Part shown: piece by piece, positions 16,281 to 24,718 of the stretch
Numbering within the stretch: the first letter of the stretch is position 1
How the letters are laid out: each line of letters opens with the position of its first letter
From: Bacteroidales bacterium
GTDB taxonomy: Bacteria; Bacteroidota; Bacteroidia; Bacteroidales; Marinilabiliaceae
Direction: 5' to 3'
Assembly: GCA_012838865.1 (NCBI GenBank)
Contig: DUOK01000296.1
Coordinates: 1 to 40,863, forward strand
Length of the DNA stretch: 40,863 bases
Made by a program: the position numbers and the translations under genes
The notes under the pieces: generated by a model
The model's database searches: none
The model's input: only the letters and a program-made list of their open reading frames with translations
Told to the model about the DNA's origin: nothing

Positions 16281-18905
16281 ATGATGAAAGGAAACCAAAA
16301 TACAAACGCTTACCTCCTTTGGCTGAAGAAGTACTTTTCGCCAAAGGTGTTGCATCCACGCGACAAAATGTTTTTGTTGCTTGGGGTAATTTTGCTCCTG
16401 CTGCTGTCCTGGTCGGGTTTCCTGTCATTACTGGACCGCCCGCTGTCCTTTCTGAACATCGTTTACCTCCACGGCTATTTTCCGGTGTGGCTGGTAAATG
16501 CGCTCATTGTCGCAGCGCCCCTTTCCCTGCTTTTCTTCATCAACCGTCTTAAGGAGAAGACCGCTGAGGCCACCCGCCAATCCTTAAACAGTCGCCAACG
16601 CATTGAACGGAACATTGCCCTGGCCAATGCATTGAAAAGTAACAACTGGGACAATATTGAGGCCCAGGGGGACCCGCTGTCCGCAACCCTGCTTGACCTG
16701 GGACAAAATATCCGGGAAAGCAGGCGCAAGGAGGACGAACAAAACTGGATCACCAGCGGGAAAGAAAAAATATCGGACATCCTGCGCAACAGCCACCATC
16801 TCGACGAGCTCGCCCTGCAGACCATCCGTGCAGTCATCGACTATACCGAAGGCATTCAGGGGGCCTTTTATATTCTCGAGGGCAAAGTGCTGAAACGACA
16901 CGCCATGTACGCTTACGGGCGCCGGCGCTTCGAATACCACGAAGTTCCGGTAGGTAAAGGATTATTGGGGGCTGTGGCCTATGAAAAGGAACTTATTTAC
17001 CGAACAGAAATACCGGAAGAGTACTACAGCATTACATCCGGTTTGCTGGGCGAGCAAAAGCCACGCAGTATTTTGTTGGTGCCCCTGATGCAGGAGGAGG
17101 ACTTGCAAGGGGTATTTGAAATTGCCTTTGTAAAGAAAGCTCTACCCGGTTATGTGTTGCAATTTGCCAATGAAATCAGTTCGATTATTGGTCAGACCAT
17201 CTACAATTTGCGCATTACCACCCGTACCGAGCAGCTGCTGGTTGAATCGCAGCAAATGACGGCGACCCTGCGTCAGAACGAGGACCAGCTGCGGAAGAAT
17301 GCTGAGGAAATGATTGCTGCCCAGGAAGAACTGGAGCGCTCCAACAAATTGCTGGAAACCCAGATTCAGGAGGTGGCTCACGCCCGTAAGCGCCTGGAGG
17401 CTTTGCTGACCAACGCCTCGGAGTTCATATCCATTTACAACGAAAACCAGGAACTGCTCTTCGAGAGTCCCTCGGTGAAACGCATCCTGGGCTACAACGA
17501 TGAGGACAAAATTTCGGGTATGGACCCGGATATTTTAACGCCCAGAGGCTTACGTACCATCAACAATCTGTTTCAATACCTCCTGGAAACACCCGGCGGC
17601 GAACAGAGTGCCCAATACACCTACCTGCGCAAAAACGGCGAAAAGCTCTTTTTGGAGACCAAGGGGAAAAACCTTCTGCACGATCCGGCCATAAAGGGCA
17701 TTATTTTTAATACCCAGGACATTACCGAACGTAAGCGCGCCGAAAAGGAAGAGCGCATGAAGAGCCGGATGCAGAGTCTCTCGGAGAACTCTCCCGATAT
17801 GATCATTCGCATCAACCTGCTGGGTAAACTGGTGTATGTCAACCCGGCGGTAGCCCGCTTTGTTGAAGTGGCTCCTCAGGAGCTGGTGAAGAAAAGAATC
17901 AACGAACTGGAAATAGACGCCCGCTTCATCGAATTTGCCGAAGAGGCCCTCAGCAACATACGACAAAACCAGGAGCAGACCATCACTGAAGTAACCATGA
18001 ACGCCCAGGAAGGAGAGCGCATCATGGAAATTAAGTCCATCCCCGAATTGGGAGAGGAGGGTGAATTGGAAACCATCCTCTTTGTGGCCCACGATATGAC
18101 CGAGTTCAAGAAAATTGAGCAGGACATCAAGGAAAAAAACAAAAAGATTTCGGACAGCATCAACTACGCCCAGCGCATACAGACCTCCATTTTGCCACAA
18201 ACCCGGCACATTCAGGAGTACTTTCCGCGCTCGTTCATCTTTTACCGGCCCAAGGATGTGGTCAGTGGCGACTTCCCCTGGTTCTTCCAAAAAGAAGGCA
18301 TATCTTACATTGCCGCAGTAGATTGTACCGGTCACGGGGTTCCGGGCGCACTGATCAGTTTCATTGGCTACTTTTTGCTGAACAATATTGTGAATGCGCA
18401 AACCGACTACACGGCGGCCCAAATCCTGGACGAATTGCATCAACAGGTACGTACCACCCTCAAACAGGACCAGGAAGGCGCCCTGGGTAGGGACGGTATG
18501 GACCTGGCCCTATTGATTGTGGACAAGGAAAAGCAAACCCTGCAGTTTTCAGGGGCCCACCGGCCGCTCTTCCTGGTACGCAAGGGGGAACTCAACGAGT
18601 ACAACGGCAGCCGCAAGGCCATTGGGGGTATCCCTTTGCGTAAAAAAATAGAAAAAGACTTTGAGAACCACATCATTGACTATGAGCCGGGCGACCAGCT
18701 TTTCATTTTCAGCGACGGTCTGCCCGACCAGATTGGGGGACCCGATCGCAAGAAGTTTCAACCCCGGCGGATTCGTGAAATCCTGGCCGCGGAACCGGGT
18801 ACCAGTATGGCCCACTTCTCACGCGCCTTCTCGCAGGAATTTTACGATTGGATGGGCGACGAGAAACAAGTTGACGATGTTTTATTGATAGGAATTGAAT
18901 TGTAG
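16281..18905 (+). CDS. Membrane GAF-PAS-PAS-PP2C (SpoIIE-type) phosphatase, SiaA-like role
   Basis: The 874-residue protein has two membrane segments (about residues 30-51 and 69-91), a GAF domain (about 160-310), coils, PAS domains at about 365-490 and 500-620, and a SpoIIE/PP2C Ser/Thr phosphatase at about 640-874. Metal-binding acidic residues are visible: D664 in VVSGDFPW, D681 in DCTGHGVPGAL, D812 in FSDGLPD, and D865/D866 in VDDVLL. It directly precedes the siaB and siaC homologues. In Pseudomonas the PP2C SiaA dephosphorylates SiaC, so this is the expected phosphatase of the switch. The sensing part differs from Pseudomonas SiaA. The gene could start at 16281 or at the next ATG, 16284. 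Confidence 0.92.
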   Translation: MMKGNQNTNAYLLWLKKYFSPKVLHPRDKMFLLLGVILLLLLSWSGFLSLLDRPLSFLNIVYLHGYFPVWLVNALIVAAPLSLLFFINRLKEKTAEATRQSLNSRQRIERNIALANALKSNNWDNIEAQGDPLSATLLDLGQNIRESRRKEDEQNWITSGKEKISDILRNSHHLDELALQTIRAVIDYTEGIQGAFYILEGKVLKRHAMYAYGRRRFEYHEVPVGKGLLGAVAYEKELIYRTEIPEEYYSITSGLLGEQKPRSILLVPLMQEEDLQGVFEIAFVKKALPGYVLQFANEISSIIGQTIYNLRITTRTEQLLVESQQMTATLRQNEDQLRKNAEEMIAAQEELERSNKLLETQIQEVAHARKRLEALLTNASEFISIYNENQELLFESPSVKRILGYNDEDKISGMDPDILTPRGLRTINNLFQYLLETPGGEQSAQYTYLRKNGEKLFLETKGKNLLHDPAIKGIIFNTQDITERKRAEKEERMKSRMQSLSENSPDMIIRINLLGKLVYVNPAVARFVEVAPQELVKKRINELEIDARFIEFAEEALSNIRQNQEQTITEVTMNAQEGERIMEIKSIPELGEEGELETILFVAHDMTEFKKIEQDIKEKNKKISDSINYAQRIQTSILPQTRHIQEYFPRSFIFYRPKDVVSGDFPWFFQKEGISYIAAVDCTGHGVPGALISFIGYFLLNNIVNAQTDYTAAQILDELHQQVRTTLKQDQEGALGRDGMDLALLIVDKEKQTLQFSGAHRPLFLVRKGELNEYNGSRKAIGGIPLRKKIEKDFENHIIDYEPGDQLFIFSDGLPDQIGGPDRKKFQPRRIREILAAEPGTSMAHFSRAFSQEFYDWMGDEKQVDDVLLIGIEL

Positions 18906-18914
18906 TTATATTTA
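18885..18914 (+). promoter_or_regulatory. Candidate internal promoter before siaB
   Basis: TTG at 18885-18887 and TATATTTA at 18907-18914 are 19 bases apart, matching the Bacteroidota layout TTG-N19-TAnnTTTG except for the last base. The element overlaps the end of the phosphatase gene. It would allow siaB, siaC and the transporter to be expressed apart from the chemotaxis genes. This is a pattern match only. Confidence 0.4.
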
Positions 18915-18946
18915 CATAGTTTTTAGAACCTTTGAAATTACATAAA

Positions 18947-19513
18947 ATGGAACAGGAAAAACAAGGTTTTCTGGATTTTGCCTACCAGTTGTACAAAACC
19001 ATGAAAACCAACGAAATCAGTCTGGTTTACGAAGGCGAGGTAACCCAGGAAATCACCAAGACCTTTACCTCACTGACCGAGAAAAGTCTTTCTAAAAACG
19101 CTGAATCCAATACGGTTCAGAAGAAAGTTTTTAACGTAATGGTAGAATGCCTGCAAAACATCAGCAAGCACGCCGACTCTTTGAGTGATGAAGAGGAAGA
19201 GCGCCGCGGCATTGTGATGGTGAGCAAGGGCGACGACAGCTACAACATCATTACCGGAAACATCATTAAAAACGAGCGCGTACCAGGTCTTAAAGAGAGC
19301 CTCGAACTCATCAACAGCCTCGATAAGCAGGGTTTGTCGAATCTGTTTAAACAGCAAATTAAGGAATCCACCATTTCGGAAAAAGGTGGAGCCGGTTTGG
19401 GCTTGATCGATATTGCCAAGAAGACCGGCAGCAAGTTAAGTTATCAGTTTAAGGAGCTGAACGATCAGGTGTCTTTCTTTATTCTGACCTCCACCATTAA
19501 AAGAAACGCATAA
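18947..19513 (+). CDS. siaB: SiaB-family protein kinase (DUF6272)
   Basis: The start is ATG 18947 (MEQEKQGFLDFAY), 188 residues; an in-frame TTG at 18932 is less likely. The protein has a GHKL-type ATPase pattern: an N-box-like FNVMVECLQNISKHAD and a glycine-rich GGAGLGLIDIA, with a final strand VSFFILTSTI. Together with the adjacent siaC this matches the SiaB kinase family, which phosphorylates SiaC on a threonine. The gap to the following siaC gene is 12 bases. Here it should oppose the PP2C protein encoded upstream. Family recognition is from motif pattern and gene context. Confidence 0.85.
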   Translation: MEQEKQGFLDFAYQLYKTMKTNEISLVYEGEVTQEITKTFTSLTEKSLSKNAESNTVQKKVFNVMVECLQNISKHADSLSDEEEERRGIVMVSKGDDSYNIITGNIIKNERVPGLKESLELINSLDKQGLSNLFKQQIKESTISEKGGAGLGLIDIAKKTGSKLSYQFKELNDQVSFFILTSTIKRNA

Positions 19514-19525
19514 ATAACACATACA

Positions 19526-19906
19526 ATGGAAGTAATTAACATCAAGGGCACAGACGATACCCCAAATGTAATTCTGGACAAGGCGAGCGGGCAATTTGAG
19601 TTATCAGGCAGGTCCCTTCCTGAAGATGTCAACCAGTTTTACGAGCAGATCCTCGACTGGATCGATGAATACGCCAAAGATCCCCTGGATCGAACCGAAT
19701 TCAATTTCAAGTTGGAATACTTCAACACAGCCTCCTCCAAAATCATCCTCGACATCCTGCTCAAATTTGAGGAGATTGTTGAAAACGGCAAGGAAGTCAT
19801 CATCAAATGGCACTACCATGAGGATGAGGAAGACATGTTGGAGGCAGGAGAGGAGTACGCCGACATTGTGGAGATTCCCTTTGATTACATCGTTTATACC
19901 GACTAG
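19526..19906 (+). CDS. siaC: SiaC-family regulatory phosphoprotein (DUF1987)
   Basis: The 126-residue protein has the SiaC/DUF1987 hallmarks: FELSGRSLPEDV near the start, FNFKLEYFNTASSKIILDIL in the centre, and EDMLEAGEEYADIVEIPF at the end. The central NTASSK contains Thr68, the same number as the phosphorylated threonine known in Pseudomonas SiaC. Unphosphorylated SiaC there binds and activates the diguanylate cyclase SiaD. No such enzyme is encoded here; the next gene, 40 bases on, is an ABC transporter with extra cytoplasmic domains. SiaC is thus the likely signal carrier of this cluster, with an unknown target. Confidence 0.92.
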   Translation: MEVINIKGTDDTPNVILDKASGQFELSGRSLPEDVNQFYEQILDWIDEYAKDPLDRTEFNFKLEYFNTASSKIILDILLKFEEIVENGKEVIIKWHYHEDEEDMLEAGEEYADIVEIPFDYIVYTD

Positions 19907-19946
19907 ATAATTGTCCTGCAGGAGCAGTTATTGATTTTTTTATAAG

Positions 19947-22900
19947 ATGAGTGAAGAAATTCTAAAAGCGCTGATGCAACTGTTTGGTCTGCTGACCAAA
20001 CAGGACGGTGGCGTGGGGTCCAATGAAACGGAATACGTCCGCGTTTTTCTCAAACAACAGCTCAATACAGAGGCTGTAGAGGAATACTTTGCCTTGTTTC
20101 TAAAGCATTCCGGAGACGAAAACAAGGACGAAGGAGAGGAGACCGGTAAGGTGCGCCTTACCTCCATGAAGGATTCTGTACGAATTTTGGGCATCTGTAA
20201 AAAAATCAATAAGCAGCTCAACCGCGAACAAAAAGTCGTGGTACTGGTGCGCCTCTACGAGCTGATCAGTATGGACATGAAGCTGACCGAACAGCGCATG
20301 GCCATCATCAACACCGTAGCCCAGGTCTTTAAATTGCCCAAGGAGGAGATTTCGGCCATCGAAAACTTTGTGCTGCACAATGAAGCCGAAAAGCTGAACC
20401 AGCCCGATTTTATGTTGGTGAACAATGAAGAAGGCGGGGCAACAGAAAATAAGCACATCCAGACCACCGGTCTGGATGGCAACATCATCATATTGCGGGT
20501 AAAGAGTGCCGATTTGTACTTCATGCGCTACACCGGTGATCAGGATTTGTTCCTCAATGGAATGACCATCAGCAACCGGCGCATCTACCTCTTTCCCAAG
20601 GGCAGCTTCATCCGTATTCCCAAGGGCAAACCCATCTACTATACCGATGTGGTGGGCCACTTCCTGACCGATGCCGATTCGCCGCGCATCAGTTACGAAG
20701 TGAAAGATGTTCTCTTCCGCTTTAAAACCGGAACGGTGGGACTGCGCAACATCAATCTGGCCGAAGAACAGGGCCGGCTGATAGGCATTATGGGGGCCTC
20801 CGGAGCAGGAAAAACCACCCTGCTCAACGTCCTCTCCGGTATTGAAAGTCCCACCGAAGGAGAAGTCCTCATCAACGGCTACAACCTGCATACGCAAAAA
20901 GAGGAAATTGAAGGCGTAATAGGCCTCATTCCCCAGGACGACCTGCTGATAGAGGAGCTCACCGTTTTCGAAAACCTCTACTACAACGCCAAACTCTGCT
21001 TCAAGGATAAGAGTGAGGAGGAACTCACCGCCATGGTGCACGACACCCTCCAAAACCTTGGCTTATTTGAGCGCAAGGACCTTAAGGTAGGTTCGCCCCT
21101 GAATAAAATGATCAGCGGGGGCCAGCGCAAGCGCCTCAATATTGCACTCGAATTGATTCGTGAACCCGCCATCCTTTTTGTGGATGAGCCCACCTCCGGA
21201 CTTTCGTCGCGCGACTCCGAAAACGTGATGAACCTTTTGCGCGAACTGGCGCTGAAGGGCAAGCTCATCTTTGTGGTGATTCACCAACCCTCGTCGGACA
21301 TTTACAAGATGTTCGACAAAATGTTTATTCTGGATACGGGTGGCTATCCCGTTTACTACGGCAACCCCGGAGAGTCGCTCATTTATTTCAAGCAACTCGA
21401 CGCCCAAATCAACAGCGACCAGGGAGAGTGTCCCACCTGCGGCAACCTTAATCCCGAGTTGATTTTCAACATCATCGATGCCAGTGTCATCGATGAATAC
21501 GGCAATTACACCAATAAGCGCAAGGTCAGTCCCACCGAATGGCACGAGTACTACCAAAAAGAAGTGGTGCTGCCCCAGGTTAAAAGAGTGGAAACCAAAC
21601 CACCCAAGAGCCTGAACATCCCTTCATGGTTCAACCAGTTTAAAATCTATACCCTGCGCGATTTCTTTGCCAAAATAAGCAATACCCAGTACATTGCCCT
21701 CAACCTCCTGGAAGCCCCCTTACTGGGTTTCATTTTGGCCTATTTGATTCGCTACATTGCCGACCCCACCTCCAACGTCTACATCTTCCGCGAAAACGAA
21801 AACTTTCCGCCCTATATTTTTATGGGTATCGTGGTGGCCCTGTTTTTCGGACTCATCATCAGTGCCGAAGAAATATTTAAGGATGCCAAAATACTCAAAC
21901 GGGAGTCCTTCCTGAATCTGAGTCGCTCGAGTTACCTGGCCTCGAAAATATTACTGCTCTTTACCATTTCGGCCCTTCAGATGTTCCTTTTTGTGTGGGT
22001 TGGAAACGGCGTGTTGGGCATACAAAATATGAACTTTGAATTCTGGATGGCCCTGTTTTCCATTTCGGCCTTTGCCAATATTTTGGGACTCATTTTATCG
22101 GCCTCCTTCAACTCCATTGTGACCATTTACATCCTCATTCCCCTGGTAATGATTCCGCAAATGGTACTGGGCGGAGCCATGTTTACCTTCGACAAGCTGA
22201 ACAAGGATTTTACCAGTGTGGACAAGGTACCGGCCATCGCTGAATTTATGCCTTCACGTTACATCTACGAGGGCTTGATTGTACACCAGTACAAGCACAA
22301 CAACTACAAAAAGAACTTTTTTGCCATCGAACAGCAGGAGAGTATGGCGGACTTCAAACAGGTGCATTATCTGCCTGAACTGCGTGAGCTTTTAAATAAG
22401 TGCGTGGTACACGTGCTCGATGACGGCGATCGCGGGGAGAAAGACTTTGTTAAGGACCTCGAACTGCTGCAAAACGAGTTATCTAAGGAGGTCCGCAGAG
22501 TTCCGACCATTGCCTTTGAACAGTTGGAGGCGGTTAATCCCGAAGCCTTCGACAGCAAAACCGGCGACAGGATAGAAGCCTACCTGAATCAACTGAGCAA
22601 CCATTACCGGGACCTGTTTAATACAGCCAATGCACAAAAAGACCAATTCATTACCCATAACCTGAATACCGATCCCGAACGCTTTAACCGCATCAAGGAC
22701 GACCACTACAACGAAAGTGTATCCTCCATTGTACGTAGGGAATTCGAGAAAAACAAAATGCTGCGTCAGGGCAATGCCCTGGTTCAAATGGCCGACCCCA
22801 TCTACCAGCTGCCGGAGCCCGAAAACCTGTGGTCCTTCCGTACCCACTTTTTTGCTCCGGCCAAGCACTTTGGCGGTCGCTACTTCGAAACACTCTGGTT

Positions 22901-23018
22901 CAACATCACTATGGTATGGTTATTGACTATAGTGCTCTACGGGGTGCTGTATTTCGACCTGCTGAAGAAGTCGATGAATTACCTGGGAGGAATAAAATGG
23001 CGTAAAAAGAAACTTTAA
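19947..23018 (+). CDS. ABC transporter, fused ATPase and permease with TerB-like and FHA-like N-terminal domains
   Basis: The 1023-residue half-size transporter is of ABCG-like order (ATPase before membrane part). Residues 1-140 form a helical, TerB-like region. About 160-235 is a beta-rich, FHA-like segment (LFLNGMTISNRRIYLF). The ATPase follows with Walker A GASGAGKTT (about 283), signature ISGGQRKRLNIAL (about 388) and Walker B ILFVDEPTSGLSS (about 410). A CPTCGNLNPE motif lies near 495. Five or more membrane segments span 583-746, then comes a large charged soluble insertion of about 240 residues and a last segment at 984-1003. It follows siaC in the same run. Similar proteins occur in Bacteroidota but the substrate is unknown; it could be the output of the Sia switch (inference). 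Confidence 0.9.
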   Translation: MSEEILKALMQLFGLLTKQDGGVGSNETEYVRVFLKQQLNTEAVEEYFALFLKHSGDENKDEGEETGKVRLTSMKDSVRILGICKKINKQLNREQKVVVLVRLYELISMDMKLTEQRMAIINTVAQVFKLPKEEISAIENFVLHNEAEKLNQPDFMLVNNEEGGATENKHIQTTGLDGNIIILRVKSADLYFMRYTGDQDLFLNGMTISNRRIYLFPKGSFIRIPKGKPIYYTDVVGHFLTDADSPRISYEVKDVLFRFKTGTVGLRNINLAEEQGRLIGIMGASGAGKTTLLNVLSGIESPTEGEVLINGYNLHTQKEEIEGVIGLIPQDDLLIEELTVFENLYYNAKLCFKDKSEEELTAMVHDTLQNLGLFERKDLKVGSPLNKMISGGQRKRLNIALELIREPAILFVDEPTSGLSSRDSENVMNLLRELALKGKLIFVVIHQPSSDIYKMFDKMFILDTGGYPVYYGNPGESLIYFKQLDAQINSDQGECPTCGNLNPELIFNIIDASVIDEYGNYTNKRKVSPTEWHEYYQKEVVLPQVKRVETKPPKSLNIPSWFNQFKIYTLRDFFAKISNTQYIALNLLEAPLLGFILAYLIRYIADPTSNVYIFRENENFPPYIFMGIVVALFFGLIISAEEIFKDAKILKRESFLNLSRSSYLASKILLLFTISALQMFLFVWVGNGVLGIQNMNFEFWMALFSISAFANILGLILSASFNSIVTIYILIPLVMIPQMVLGGAMFTFDKLNKDFTSVDKVPAIAEFMPSRYIYEGLIVHQYKHNNYKKNFFAIEQQESMADFKQVHYLPELRELLNKCVVHVLDDGDRGEKDFVKDLELLQNELSKEVRRVPTIAFEQLEAVNPEAFDSKTGDRIEAYLNQLSNHYRDLFNTANAQKDQFITHNLNTDPERFNRIKDDHYNESVSSIVRREFEKNKMLRQGNALVQMADPIYQLPEPENLWSFRTHFFAPAKHFGGRYFETLWFNITMVWLLTIVLYGVLYFDLLKKSMNYLGGIKWRKKKL

Positions 23019-23087
23019 ACCCTTAAGAACAGTATAAACCAAACAGTTTAACAAGCAATAACAACCGAAAACATAAAATCAAGGACC

Positions 23088-24008
23088 ATGTACAAAAATT
23101 TACTTTTCACTCTGCTGATAATGGCCGGCATGCAATTTCTTTCATCCTGTGCAGGATGTTCCGATTCGGGCAAAAAATCGCAAGGTGATGCCCTTACGCT
23201 GCCCGACTCTCTCATTTCAGATGCCCCTTTGCGCTTATCCGAAGAAATCATGAACGAAGTCATTGGCAACATTTCTTCTCCGGTTGAAATGGCCGGCTTG
23301 TTTAAAAACTCCGGTGTAGATTTTACCCAGCGCATCCTCAATAACCCCGATAATGTTTCCAGGTACGAAACCTCTTACCAAAGAGCCCTCAACCTGGGTG
23401 TTTACAGTGCCGATTTGGGTTACATCAATACTTTTGATAAAAACAACATTGTTGTTTCGTACCTGCTCGCCGTTAAAAATCTGGCCGACGGCATTCGCGT
23501 AGGTCAATTCTTCGATTTTAATGCCCTGCGCCGCATGGCTTCCAGCTCCACCAACCTGGATTCGTTGATGGAAATGTCCCAAACCAGTTTCAACAAAATG
23601 GACTCCTATCTGCGCGAACAAAACCGCAGCAATGTAAGTAGTCTCATCGTTACCGGTGCCTGGGTAGAAGGTATGTACATTGCATCCAACATCGTACGTG
23701 AATCGGGCGATAAAGAACTTTCAGACCGTATTGCCGAACAAAAAAATGTAGTCAACATTCTGGAAATCATCCTCAGTAACTACGCTTCAGATGCCGGCTT
23801 TGCCGAGCTGGTACAGTCGGTCGAAGACCTGAAAGCCGCCTATGCACCCGTGCGCATTACCACCGAACTGGGCGAACCCCAAAGAATTGAAAAGGATGGT
23901 TCCCTGATATTCATTCAGGCCGAAGTAAGTACCGTTCACTATAGCCCTGAGGATTTGGAGAACATTATGGCTACCATCGAAAACATACGTGCAAAAATTG
24001 TCAACTGA
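23088..24008 (+). CDS. Lipoprotein of unknown function next to the ABC transporter
   Basis: This 306-residue protein has a lipoprotein signal with lipobox LSSC and lipidated Cys21, then a short Ser/Gly/Lys-rich linker. The mature part is mostly helical (MNEVIGNISSPVEMAGLFKNS, TSYQRALNLGVYSADLGYIN, GAWVEGMYIASNIV), without a catalytic motif I recognise. It starts 69 bases after the transporter gene. The position suggests that it acts with the transporter at the cell envelope, for instance as a periplasmic partner or cargo. No specific family name can be given; conserved helical lipoproteins of this type are found in Bacteroidota genomes. Confidence 0.75.
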   Translation: MYKNLLFTLLIMAGMQFLSSCAGCSDSGKKSQGDALTLPDSLISDAPLRLSEEIMNEVIGNISSPVEMAGLFKNSGVDFTQRILNNPDNVSRYETSYQRALNLGVYSADLGYINTFDKNNIVVSYLLAVKNLADGIRVGQFFDFNALRRMASSSTNLDSLMEMSQTSFNKMDSYLREQNRSNVSSLIVTGAWVEGMYIASNIVRESGDKELSDRIAEQKNVVNILEIILSNYASDAGFAELVQSVEDLKAAYAPVRITTELGEPQRIEKDGSLIFIQAEVSTVHYSPEDLENIMATIENIRAKIVN

Positions 24009-24021
24009 AAATAATTAAGCA

Positions 24022-24477
24022 ATGAAAAAGTTTGTATTCAGTCTTATAATTCTCCTTTCCACGCTTTCGGCGACCACGCATGCCCAGTGCAACGAGTCGG
24101 TGAAAAAAGCGGTTTTGGAACTGATGGGAGATGCCCAATACATCAAGGATTTCTCAGTTACACTGGAAAAAGCACCCAATGAGGCCAAGACCGGGATGGT
24201 CCGCTTCAATGTACTTTTGAATAACCGCAACCATTACAAATTTAATGTGGCCAACGGTGCCGCCAATCCCGACGGCATCATCATGCAGTTGTACGATAAG
24301 GATGAGCTCCTCAGCAGCAATTTTGACGGCGGTAAAAAATACGCCGGTTTCGAATTTGTTTGTCGTGCTACCAAGGTTTACCAATTGGTATTTTCCTTTG
24401 CAGGCGGTCAGGAAGGTTGTGCTGAGGCAGTACTCTCACTGGTTAAACAATATTCAGAAGGAGAAATGAATTTTTAA
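24022..24477 (+). CDS. Small secreted protein of unknown function
   Basis: The 151-residue protein has a classical signal peptide (MKKFVFSLIILLSTLSATTHA) with probable cleavage before QCNES. The mature domain of about 130 residues looks beta-rich (GMVRFNVLLNN, YAGFEFVCRATKVYQLVFSF) and holds three cysteines, which could form a disulphide. It starts 13 bases after the lipoprotein gene and is the last gene before two strong hairpins, so it probably ends the long transcription unit. No known family was recognised. A shared envelope role with the lipoprotein and the ABC transporter is inference. Confidence 0.7.
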   Translation: MKKFVFSLIILLSTLSATTHAQCNESVKKAVLELMGDAQYIKDFSVTLEKAPNEAKTGMVRFNVLLNNRNHYKFNVANGAANPDGIIMQLYDKDELLSSNFDGGKKYAGFEFVCRATKVYQLVFSFAGGQEGCAEAVLSLVKQYSEGEMNF

Positions 24478-24488
24478 ACGGAAAAACA

Positions 24489-24528
24489 GCTTTCCTGCGG
24501 CTAAGCGGGGAAAGCGACAAAAGTTTTT
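24489..24528 (+). terminator. Hairpin terminator at the end of the chemosensory-Sia-ABC run
   Basis: GCTTTCC (24489-24495) pairs with GGAAAGC (24509-24515), with a short GC-rich inner part, followed by AAAAGTTTTT. It lies 12 bases after the stop of the small secreted protein gene. Confidence 0.6.
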
Positions 24529-24534
24529 CGTGTT

Positions 24535-24580
24535 AAAATAAAGGGGGTGGGCCAAACATTTGGCCCACCCCCTTTATTTT
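24535..24580. terminator. Perfect 22-bp inverted repeat, bidirectional terminator
   Basis: The arms 24535-24556 and 24559-24580 are perfectly complementary, with only two bases between them. A-tracts on the left and T-tracts on the right make it work in both directions. It separates the plus-strand cluster from the convergent cation transporter gene whose stop is at 24719. Confidence 0.85.
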
Positions 24581-24718
24581 AGTTTTTAAGTGCAACGCAA
24601 CAAAGGCATGCACAGCATGCTGAAGCACGCTAAAAATACCCTTAAAAGCTGTTTTGAGGCTTGTTTTGAATATTGCTTACGAAAGGTTGACTATATACAA
24701 TGGATTTTGAAGTTAATA

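Noticed and set aside
17550-18443. Long minus-strand open frame of 297 codons inside the PP2C gene
   Set aside because: The plus frame has complete PAS and phosphatase motifs; the reverse frame shows no known domain and is a by-product of codon use.
20100-21053. Minus-strand open frame of 317 codons inside the ABC transporter gene
   Set aside because: It lies opposite the Walker A region and lacks any motif; it is a shadow of the GC-rich codon pattern.
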